This document shows, in pieces, positions 55,690 to 64,000 of a DNA stretch of 64,000 nucleotides (its first letter is position 1; each line of letters opens with the position of its first letter). The DNA lies in contig OZ024798.1 in NCBI GenBank assembly GCA_964017045.1, positions 9,445,793 to 9,509,792 of the forward strand, in the 5' to 3' direction. The position numbers and the translations under genes are program-made. The stretch comes from Omphiscola glabra. Its lineage: Eukaryota; Mollusca; Gastropoda; Lymnaeidae. Below the pieces are notes generated by a model, which ran no database searches, had not been told where the DNA came from, and saw only the letters and a program-made list of their open reading frames with translations.

Positions 55690-56200
55690 AATGTTACACA
55701 TAAATTATCTATGAAAATACCAGAATACACAAACATCATACAAACCAGCAACAGACTAAAAAACTCAGATTATACCAACATCATATTTCATCAACACCAG
55801 AATTAACCAATAACAGGATGCAACAACTACAGATAATACCAACATCAGATTAGACCAATACATTGATACACCAACACAAGACTTCACAACTACCAAACTA
55901 CACCAAATGAATACACCAACATCAGACTACAAAAACATCATATAAACCAACATGCTATTTACCAAATTCCTATATACCAAAGCAATACTACACCAATGCC
56001 AAACTACATAACACCAGACTACAAAAGCAACAGACTACAAAAACTTCAGACTACATCAACTTCATACTCAACGAACACAAATCTACACCAACAAAATCTA
56101 TACCAACACCATGCTACACCAACACAATAGTACATCAGCAAAAGACTACACCTGATTACTCAAACATCATAAACACTAACATGAGACCACAGCAACATCC
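55690..56200. repeat. Cryptic simple repeat around caccaacatcagactaca
   Basis: Short phrases (ataccaacatca, actacaccaa, cagactacaaaa) recur dozens of times with no fixed period. This is an old, decayed short-period satellite. Confidence 0.75.
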
Positions 56201-56277
56201 TATAATGCAACAAAGAGCAGCTGCTTTGAGAGTGTCAATTCTTATCAATGTCTGAAAATCATCATGATAGTTTTAAC

Positions 56278-56410
56278 TGACCTAACATTTGACCCCCATT
56301 TCTTCACTGTGTTTAAATTGCAATGTATGTAAATGGTGATCTATACTTGACCTACATTTTATGACTATGTTTAAATGGCAATGAATGTGAATGGTGATCT
56401 ATACTTGTAT
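56278..56410. repeat. 2 x about 64 bp tandem duplication
   Basis: Two copies of the segment running from gacctaaca or gacctacat to aatggtgatctatacttg. Confidence 0.8.
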
Positions 56411-56464
56411 CTTTTCAAATTAATAATAATATTTACACAATATTTTCAAACATTTGATTGCAAT

Positions 56465-56755
56465 GGCTGTTAGTTTAGGACAGTCCGTTGAATGGAGTTG
56501 TGTGGTTACTATGTGGAAATAAAACATTAGGATAGGAAAGTCTGTAGAATGAGTGTATTTGGTTTCTGAGTGGTGTGGAAACATAAGTATAAGACAGAGA
56601 GTTGAATAGTGTTGGTCGATTGTTTGTGTTGCTGAAACATTAAGCACAATGAAAGGGTCGGGCTGTGATATGTTGTGTCAGACAGTGTTGAAACATTAAG
56701 TACAATGATAGGGCCGGGCTGTGATATGTTGTGTCAGCCAGTGTTGAAAGAAAGC
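56465..56755. repeat. 61-bp tandem repeat, 2 good and 2-3 decayed copies
   Basis: The best copies contain gggctgtgatatgttgtgtc and agtgttgaaacattaag at about 56625-56745. Upstream gttgaatgg..gtgttg phrases are decayed copies. Confidence 0.75.
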
Positions 56756-57749
56756 GATACATAGAGGCAATGTTAAAAAATAATTTGTTTTTAAAATAAA
56801 CACTGTTTACGTCCGTCATTGTTTCAACATACCAGTAATGTTGAAAATAAACACTTTTATTTAACATAGCAGTATATTCCATTGTCTTCTTCACTGCGAC
56901 TTAACAAAAAGTAGCACATTTTTACTACAAAAAGAACTAGTAAAATAACAACAGATATTTTTTTGTCCATTTCTGACACACAATAATAGGTCCGAAATAT
57001 TGAACAATCCAATCATTAATTACCAGTGACACACAATCACACACGAAATACACACACTCAATGCATGTACTTTTCTACAAATGCATTTGATGCACAAACA
57101 CACACGCACACATGTGAATAAAAATACATGACAGTTTTATTTGTACCGCCCAAAAAACTATGACGTCATTTGAAAAAGTAAGGAAAATAATGTATAAATT
57201 ACGTCATTACAATGGTGTTTTAAATAACATTATCTGTGATAATGATAAAAGAAGAGACCATACACATTTTTTTTTGTTATCTTTACTGAGACAGAGGCGT
57301 GTATTGTGTTTGGGAAACTTCATTGTAACACTTGTTATATCAAGCGAAACAATGGCAACGGCATTGTGTGAACATCCAGAAATAAATATTCTAATGCCAA
57401 CCCTATTGACACACAACAGCATTTTTTATTAAACCACATTTGAATTGAGACAATTACCTTATAAAACATGACAAACAAATAGTACACATCAATTGAACTT
57501 GTGATATTTTTTTACAATCTCTTATAGTTTAGTTTTTGCTAATTTTAATTTGAGCACTCTTGAACTCACCATTGCACGTGACATGCCTAGAACATTATAT
57601 TTATATATTTTATGTTATAACGATTTCAACAGTTCTGACATTATGTAAATATGTTCGTTATGTACTTAAAAACATGAAACCACATGTATCACTCACTACT
57701 TTCTCTATGTACATAAAATATAAGAACAAAGTATGACAAACTTGAACTT
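56756..57749. other. Unassigned spacer
   Basis: No gene recognised. It contains a short CA-rich patch (57030-57115). Two short open frames at 57160-57432 (one per strand) have no recognisable motif and I do not call them. Confidence 0.45.
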
Positions 57750-58000
57750 ATATACAGGACACAATATTTTATCGTTTCGGCATAGAGCCTTCGTCAAAAA
57801 ACAGAACGAAAAGACAGATCATATAAAAAAACTATTTTTTGTTGCCGGAATTAGGATCACAGGAAGTGAAATAAGATACATATTAGTACTGTGAAAAATA
57901 AAGTAGAGAATCTTAACGTAAGAAAAATGTTTAGAGATAAATAAATCTAAGAAATAAGAAAAAAAAGAAGAAATACAGGGAAATTGAGAAACATTAGTAA

Positions 58001-58418
58001 GAGAGTATCTGATTCATACCATGTGGAAATATGGTGTAGAGAGTATCTGATTCATACCATGTGGAGATACGGTGAAGAGAGTATCTGATTCATACCATGT
58101 GGAGATACGGTACAGAGAGAATCTGATTCATACCATGTGGAGATATTGTGCAGAGAGTATCTGATTCATACCATGTGGAGATATGGTGCAGAGAGTATCT
58201 GATTCATACCATGTGGAGATATGGTGCAGAGAGTATATGATTCATACCATGTGGAGATATGGTGCAGAGAGTATCTGATTCATACCATGTGGAGATATGG
58301 TACAGAGAGTATCTGATTCATAACATGTGGAGATATGGTACAGAGAGTATCTGATTAATACCATGTGGAGATATGGTACAGAGAGTATCTGATTCATACC
58401 ATGTGGAGATATGGTACC
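58001..58418. repeat. 38-bp minisatellite, 11 copies, in the PLE 3' region
   Basis: gagagtatctgattcatacc recurs every 38 bases from 58001 to 58381 with no indel. It lies between the PLE nuclease segment and the PLE 3' end, so it arose within the element or its insertion. Confidence 0.95.
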
Positions 58419-58429
58419 GAAAAGCTGAA

Positions 58430-58630
58430 TAAATTAGTTTTCCATGGTGTGTGTGTGTATGTAATTAGGGCCGTCATAGATACACCTAATGCACCCTTAT
58501 GTTGCTCTTTATTGAAGTGTGAAGCGACTGGGTAAAGTTTAACTTGTTCAATATACCTAAAATGTTCAGTGAACACATCTTCCAATCTTCTCCCTGTTTT
58601 GCCTAAAGGTACCTTCAGGTAGGCTAATGT
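58430..58630 (-). pseudogene. PLE GIY-YIG endonuclease segment
   Basis: The minus-strand frame reads LKVPLGKTGRRLEDVFTEHF, then RYIEQVKLYPVASHFNKEQH and KGALGVSMTAL. The G.TGRRLEDRF.EH....... PVA.HFN..H arrangement is the second half of the GIY-YIG nuclease as found in PLEs, including the Arg-Leu helix and the conserved Glu of the EH pair. The GIY and YIG beta strands themselves are not visible upstream, so the domain is incomplete. Confidence 0.8.
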
Positions 58631-58859
58631 TTTTTGGTTGGAGAGTAAAAGGACACGTCCTTATGTAAGACGTGTCGTCTCGAAGGCGACTATGAACAAG
58701 AAGGTCACCTAGATGTTTGTCCCTACTAAAGAAAATCAGTGGAGGGGATGAGAATACCCTGTTAGTGTCAGGCTCAGCAAGAAGTATGTTACGATTGTTT
58801 TGGAATATTTTTTGGTTGTCAAATTGATTGTGGGGGTGATAGTTTAATATGAGCTTGTT

Positions 58860-59830
58860 TCGATCTGCATTTTTATTTTAGCGAGGTTTAAAAGCGTCTT
58901 TTCGTGTGATAGTGCTGATACGATTGAGTGCCAAGACAAGAGTGTTTTCAGGATATAATCTGGAGCGGAAGAAATCCATCAAATCATCAGCTTCAAAAAA
59001 GTCTTCATCAATCTTGCAATGGCGTCGTAGTCTAAGAAGTTGTGAGTCTTTGTATGATTTGGGGTGGGAGCATGAGTACAATAGGTAACTATGGCTGTCA
59101 ATGGTTTAGTAGTAGGCAGATGTGATCAATCCGTTTTCTTTCAAAGTTATTGTGGTATCAAGAAAGATGACAGAATGTCAAGAGATTTGGGAAGTAAATT
59201 TTATGGATGGATGAAATGAGTTTAAGAAATCTATACATTTTTGGAAGTTCATTAGTTTCCTTGGTAGAGATACCAATGCCGTCATCAATATATATATTAT
59301 AAAATTAAGGGATACGGCCAGTATATGCTTTCTCTACCATATATTCAAAATGACCCATAAATAGGCAAGAATAACTAGGGGCAATTTTTGTGCCCCTGGC
59401 TACGCCCCTAATTTGGTAAAAAATAATGTCAATTAAATTCAATGGAGTTGAGGGTGAGTACCAGTTCGGCCATTCTGATAAAAGTGTCAGTAGGGATAAA
59501 GGAGTGTGGTCAGATAATAGCGTCAGTAGGGATAGAGCATTGTGGTCAGATTATAGTGTCAGTAGGGATAGAGGAGTGTGGTCAGATTATAGTGTCAGTA
59601 GGGATAGAGGAGTGTGGTTTATTTTCAAGAAAAAATCTCAAAACTTTAAGACCGTCTGCATGTGGAATTGATGTGTCTAAGGAGCAGACATCAAGTAAAA
59701 AAACAGTAAGTGTTTTGTATCAGGGATAATATTTAGGGAATTAAATGTTATTAAAGCGTGATTGGTGTCTTTAGTGTTAGTAGGTAAAAAGGTAACAATT
59801 GGTTGAAATATCACATCTAGAAATTATGAA
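58860..59830 (-). pseudogene. PLE reverse transcriptase, degenerate
   Basis: In minus-strand order: LNIIPDTKHLLF, IPHADGLKVLRFFLENKPHS, a four-fold 36-bp expansion, MAELVLTLNSIEFN, GVARGTKIAPSYS.LFMGHFE, the catalytic IYIDDGIGIS (YIDDG at 59278-59292), SSIHPKFTSQISRHSVIFLD, SYLLYSCSHPKSYKDSQLLR and RLRRHCKIDEDFFEADDLMD. The YIDD box after a MG/RGTKIAPSYA-type block and the HP..Y....L.RLRR block are PLE features. Stops and frameshifts interrupt it in at least five places. The 67-codon open frame 58878-59081 is the longest clean piece. Confidence 0.82.
59486..59629. repeat. 36-bp minisatellite, 4 copies, inside the PLE RT
   Basis: gtcagtagggatagaggagt starts at 59486, 59522, 59558 and 59594. 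On the minus strand each unit encodes PHSSIPTDTII followed by a stop, and the PLE frame resumes in phase on both sides, so the array is a duplicated piece of RT coding sequence. Confidence 0.9.
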
Positions 59831-59831
59831 A

Positions 59832-60267
59832 TGTGTTCAGTGGGGCCTTCGCAGGCTGATACAATGTGTTCAGTGGGACAAGCGCAGGCTGCTACAATGT
59901 GTTCAGTGGGACAAGCGCAGGCTGATACAATGTGTTCAGTGGGACAAGCGCAGGCTGATACAATGTGTTCAGTGGGACAAGCGCAGGCTGATACAATGTG
60001 TTCAGTGGGACAAGCGCAGGCTGATACAATGTGTTCAGTGTGGCAAGCGCAGGCTGATACAATGTGTTCAGTGTGGCAAGCGCAGGCTGATACAATGTGT
60101 TCAGTGGGACAAGCGCAGGCTGATACAATGTGTTCAGTGTGACAAGCGCAGGCTGATACAATGTGTTCAGTGGGACAAGCGCAGGCTGATACAATGTGTT
60201 CAGTGGCGCCATCACAGGCTGATACAATGTGTTCAGTGGCGCCATCACAGGCTGATACAATGTGTTC
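59832..60267. repeat. 33-bp minisatellite, 13 copies plus partial
   Basis: tgtgttcagtgggacaagcg plus caggctgatacaa, in exact 33-bp phase from 59832 to 60261. The 14th monomer is split by a LINE insertion after tgtgttc and continues at 60475. Confidence 0.95.
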
Positions 60268-60474
60268 TTCTTCTTCTATATATTAATGGCCCACGATCAA
60301 TTTATTGATCATTATGGCTCCTATGAATGTAGATGGGATTTGCAATGTCTCTGTGCCTGGTGTTGATGAGGATATCTCACTGGTTACAAGAGTAACTGTT
60401 TGAGGGTATCATGCACTAGGGGTTGGAAGGCCTGAAGCAATAGACGCAAATGTGTCAAGTGTTGTCGCCTCAAC
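60268..60474 (-). mobile_element. Inverted CR1/Jockey-group LINE 3' end
   Basis: The reverse complement starts aacagttgaggcg, includes acacttgacacattt and aggagccataatgatcaata and ends gatcgtgggccat...atagaagaagaagaa, matching 43352-43540. It is flanked by tgttc (60263-60267 and 60475-60479). Confidence 0.85.
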
Positions 60475-60496
60475 TGTTCAGTGGCGTAAGAGCAGG
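60475..60496. repeat. Remnant of split 33-bp monomer
   Basis: tgttcagtggcgtaagagca plus gg is the continuation of the array monomer, stranded between two LINE insertions. Confidence 0.85.
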
Positions 60497-61531
60497 CAAA
60501 ATATTGAACAATCTATAAAAAACATAATTGACAGACACAAATACACAGCACACACAATTTTTGGTAGGAGCACAATCATAAACACATATGCAATTCCCAA
60601 AACAATATACACAAGGAACATATGGGGGCCTCCACCAACAATTTTAAAACAATTCAACTTACATATCAGGAATTACATATTTCAAGGAACAATACAAAAC
60701 ATTAAACATACAACATTAATCCAATCTAAATTAGAAGGAGGAATTAATTTACAAGACATACAAACAAAACTACAGGCACTTAAAATCAAATTTATAGGAC
60801 AAACCATTAGAAAGAAGGAGGAAAACATATTTACACATTATTACATGGGGATACGGTTAGGACAGTTAATAAAAATTGACAACAGCACACCACATTACAT
60901 AGGTAGAAAACAATCTGATTTTCACATGACATGCACCCAAGCATTAAAAGGCAACGAAACACTTATACACAAAACAACCAAAGAGATCTACACACATTTA
61001 ATAAAGAGACAGGCGACACCACTCTACAATAGAATAAAATGGACACATACTTATGGAACAATAAACACTGTGAATACATTTAAAAATACACACATTAAAG
61101 AAATAGAAAATAAAGACAAAGAAATAATATATAGAATCATATACAACATGACACCAGTCTCATCAAGACCATACAAGGACCGAGCTAGGTACATAGAATG
61201 TCCACTGTGCATGACAGGGGCTGATGAGACCGAACAACATTTATATCTGACATGCAACACAATCTTACAGACTAAATCTACACTTAAACAAATCATACAA
61301 GCAGGTACAGTTCACACAGTAGATATAGACAGAGCCATAACACTAAACACAATACCAGAATCCAAAAACAAGAAACAACACACAATAAGTCTAATATTAC
61401 TTTCACAATACAGAAAACATATATGGCACCACAGACTTAAGGCTTTTTTTCACAAACATAATTACACAAACATTACATTAGAAACACTTTTTAGATTTAA
61501 AATACAAAACGTAATTGAAAACAAAATTTAA
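60497..61531 (+). pseudogene. LINE ORF2 C-terminal domain, open frame, 5'-truncated
   Basis: About 344 codons with no stop, beginning NIEQSIKNIIDRHKYTAHTI and ending LFRFKIQNVIENKI. The zinc knuckle CPLCMTGADETEQHLYLTC (C-x2-C-x7-H-x4-C) is complete here, unlike the 1870-6480 copy. By eye about 15 residues differ between the two copies. The frame extends upstream into the array by chance. With endonuclease and RT missing it is a dead copy of a recently mobile family. Confidence 0.88.
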
Positions 61532-61811
61532 GACAATATAATGACTGAGAAATACATTAATTGTTTTTTGTTTATATTCCAACTGATATATATATCATGT
61601 TAACAAATGTATTATAGAAGCAATTTTTAACATAGTAAACAGTATTTCATTAGAATTTCAGTACCCTTTATGTAAAAATGTTGTTTCAGCACATGATTTA
61701 AATTGTTGTTTAAGTTAACACTTAGATAATTTTGCCTGTAAATAATTTATTCTGTATATTTTGAAATATTCCTTTCTTGAAAATCTAATAAAAAAAAAAA
61801 AAAAAAAAAAA
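60497..61811 (+). mobile_element. Tx1-like LINE 3' half, 5'-truncated
   Basis: Starts at element position about 5164 (caaaatattgaacaatctat) and runs through the ORF2 C-terminus and 3' UTR to aaaatctaataaaaa and a poly(A) ending at 61811. No target duplication is evident. Confidence 0.93.
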
Positions 61812-62091
61812 GAGATAGCGCACCTAATATCGATGCTTAGCTTTAAGGATATAAAACAAATGAACAGCTGCAATGCTCGCTCTAGTAAAGTGGCTATCTG
61901 AATTTCACCCTTCTTGATGTGTTATTCTATAGCTGAGTGTGTCACACTATCTACGGATGGCTAATTAACCCACACTCCTCCAACATATCAAGCCTTAAAT
62001 TCACACGTAGACTCGTCCATGACAACTTATTTAGTGAAATGTTCAACCACTCAACAGTTTTTCGAAAGGAAAAGACGAAAATATGATGGAC
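61812..62091. other. Spacer
   Basis: No gene or repeat recognised. Confidence 0.4.
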
Positions 62092-62460
62092 AACACATGG
62101 GTGCTCCATGCTAATTTAGTTAGTGATATGTCTGTAACAATTATGATACACTGAGATTAGCACCCCAAGCTAATTTAGTTAGTTATATGACTGTACAAAA
62201 TTAGGATACATGAGTTTTTGTGCGTCCCAAAATATTTTAGTTACTAATATGACTGTAACAATTATGATACACTAAGTTTATTAGCAGCCCAAGCTATTTT
62301 AGTTAGATGACTGTAACAACTCGTATACATTGATTTTATGAGCACTCCCCTCTATTTTATGTTGTTAATAATTGTAACAATTATGATACACTGAGTTCGT
62401 GGGCGGCCCTAGATATTTATCATATTACTGTATTAAAGCTGAATATATTTATAGTAAGGA
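62092..62460. repeat. Degenerate 60-65-bp tandem repeat, 5-6 copies
   Basis: Phrases gactgtaacaattatgatac, actgag and ccaagctaatttagttag recur. The last unit ends gggcggccctagatattt, linking it to the gggcggccca block of module A (30.26, 43.86 kb). Confidence 0.8.
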
Positions 62461-62700
62461 CATTGATTTAAAATGTCATTTCAATAACAATGACAGTTGT
62501 CATGTGGCAATATATAGCAGCATTCGCGCGCGCCAATATCACAACTGTCACGTTTAACTTTGGCAGCAGTTGCGTGACACTACATGACAGCTGTCACGTG
62601 AGAATATATCACAACATTCACGTGGCAATAGATGGTAGTAATGGTAGCAGTCACTTGACATTATATTGCAATGTACACGCAAAACTATAACCAGGTTTGA
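62461..62700. other. CACGTG-rich cryptic repeat
   Basis: gtcacgtgagaatatatcac, attcacgtggcaatag, gtcatgtggcaatatata and tcgcgcgcg recur as a loose 45-60-bp pattern with palindromic CACGTG/CATGTG cores. The 66-codon open frame here has no recognisable motif. Confidence 0.5.
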
Positions 62701-63000
62701 TAATTTATTAACTTTTTTCTGACGGTTGGCTTAGAGTGCAACTCCTATAGAACCCTTTGCTGAAACCTGATTTCTATTAAACTCCAAACCCCGATCAAAT
62801 TACACTATTAACACCATGTGACCAACAAAAGATATCCACCACCTCATTCCTTCTCAAATAATGTGTTGAAGGTACAATTGGCAACGGTTATAAAGGGATC
62901 ATAGTACTGAGAAGGTGCATGACCGCTGAATAAGGTTTCTATTTTAAGCTATTAGTATTTTGAAGCTTTCATTTATGATGCCTCTTGATAACTACTGGTT
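62701..63000. other. Spacer
   Basis: No gene or repeat recognised. Confidence 0.4.
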
Positions 63001-64000
63001 CTATACATGCACAATGTACTACTCCCCATTGATTCTATACTTGCACCATGTTCTACTCCACATTGGTTCTATGCATGCAACATTTACTACTCCCATTTGT
63101 TCTATACATGCACCATTTACAACTCCCATTGGTTCTATACATGCACCATTTACTACTCTCATTTGTTCTATACATGCACCATTTATTACTCCTATTTGTT
63201 CTATACATGCACCATTTACTACTCCCATTTGTTCTATACATGCACCATTTATTACTCCTATTTGTTCTATACATGCACCATTTACTACTCCCATTGGTTC
63301 TATACATGCATCATGTACTACTCCCATTTGTTCTATACATGCACCATTTACTACTCCCATTGGTTCTATACATGCACCATTTACTACTCCCATTTGTTCT
63401 ATACATGCACCATTTACTACTCCCATTGGTTCTATACATGCACCATTTACTACTCCCATTGGTTCTATACATGCACCATTTACTACTCCCATTGGTTCTA
63501 TACATGCACCATTTACTACTCCCATTGGTTCTATACATGCACCATTTACTACTTCCATTGGTTCTATACATGCACTTTGTACTACTCCCATTGGTTCTAT
63601 ACATGCACTTTGTACTACTCCCATTGGTTCTATACATGCATCATTTACTACTCACATTGGTTCTATACATGCACCATTTACTACTCCCATTGGTTCTATA
63701 CATGCACTTTGTACTACTCACATTGGTTCTATACATGCACCATTTACTACTCCCATTGGTTCTATACATGCACCATTTACTACTCACATTGGTTCTATAC
63801 ATGCACCATTTACTACTCACATTGGTTCTATACATGCACCATTTACTACTCACATTGGTTCTATACATGCACCATTTACTACTCACATTGGTTCTATACA
63901 TGCACCATTTACTACTCCCATTGGTTCTATACATGCACCATTTACTACTCACATTGGTTCTATACATGCACCATTTACTACTACCATTGGTTCTATACAT
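63001..64000 (-). repeat. 33-bp minisatellite, about 30 copies, inverted, open at window end
   Basis: On the minus strand the monomer is atgggagtagtaaatggtgc plus atgtatagaacca, the same as 44771-46664. Variants include atttgttc, cacattgg and gcactttgtac. All monomers carry the gtagtaa-like form, as in the left half of the 44.8 kb array. The array continues beyond the window. Confidence 0.96.

Larger units (their letters stand above)
57750..59832 (-). mobile_element. Penelope-like retroelement (PLE) with minisatellites
   Basis: Read on the minus strand: RT blocks (59830-58860), a connector, a GIY-YIG endonuclease segment (58625-58435), a 38-bp minisatellite, then a 3' region containing gacgaaggctctatgccgaa, a sequence I associate with PLE ends. 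PLEs use an RT related to telomerase plus a GIY-YIG nuclease. This copy has many stops and indels and carries tandem expansions inside its RT and 3' region. The 33-bp array 59832-60267 abuts its 5' side. Confidence 0.85.

Noticed and set aside
57160..57432. 90-codon + frame and overlapping 71-codon minus frame
   Set aside because: Neither shows a domain, signal peptide or family resemblance, and there is no splice-site or context support for an exon.
59799..60308. 169-codon frame with CVQWDKRRLIQ repeats
   Set aside because: It is an 11-codon repeat from the 33-bp minisatellite with no supporting non-repeat domain.

Overview
This is eukaryotic, AT-rich, repeat-dominated nuclear DNA. I find no convincing host gene, rRNA, bacterial gene or CRISPR array. 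The transposon mix suggests an invertebrate, most likely a mollusc and perhaps a gastropod. It includes Tx1-like L1 LINEs with C-terminal zinc knuckles, two RTE-type LINEs, L2/CR1-type LINEs, a Penelope-like element with a GIY-YIG domain, a Ty3/gypsy relic, short hAT-type MITEs and a tRNA-headed SINE. The taxon is inference from family content, not from a marker gene.

Layout. 0-7 kb: AT-rich DNA, then a nearly complete Tx1-like LINE (1870-6480) with a broken ORF1 and an ORF2 cut by one frameshift. 8-15 kb: a gypsy relic (gag-like, protease-proximal and integrase pieces) split by an L2-type LINE and an RTE fragment, with a hAT MITE, a 101-bp insertion and a 35-copy 25-bp minisatellite. 15.8-18.9 kb: a low-copy module carrying several small tandem arrays. 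19-26 kb: the tail of a second Tx1-like lineage, minisatellites, and a nearly full-length RTE LINE (22325-25385) inserted inside a 54-bp array. 28-29.3 kb: two head-to-tail Tx1 3' ends. 29.5-46.7 kb: several old paralogous modules in the same internal order, each with its own minisatellite expansion. The largest are 83 x 36 bp at 36183-39170, 29 x 35 bp near 41.2-42.2 kb and about 57 x 33 bp at 44.8-46.7 kb. 46.7-53 kb: AT-rich spacer, a SINE and more arrays. 53-55.7 kb: a twin-primed Tx1 insertion, a third copy of one module and a second hAT MITE. 57.7-61.8 kb: a Penelope-like element with minisatellites in and beside it, then two LINE insertions 22 bp apart in a 33-bp array. 63-64 kb: the 33-bp minisatellite of 44.8 kb reappears inverted and runs off the window.

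The coding content is retrotransposon ORFs only, nearly all broken. The very long open frames over the tandem arrays are arithmetic artefacts of monomers whose length is a multiple of three. The most interesting signal is not a gene system. A set of paralogous low-copy modules spread over about 60 kb has repeatedly grown different minisatellites from short stretches that are still single-copy in sister modules. The window also holds unusually legible transposition scars: twin priming with a probable 3' transduction, MITE empty sites, and LINEs dropped into arrays. All homology statements come from reading the sequence by eye; no alignment or database search was run.
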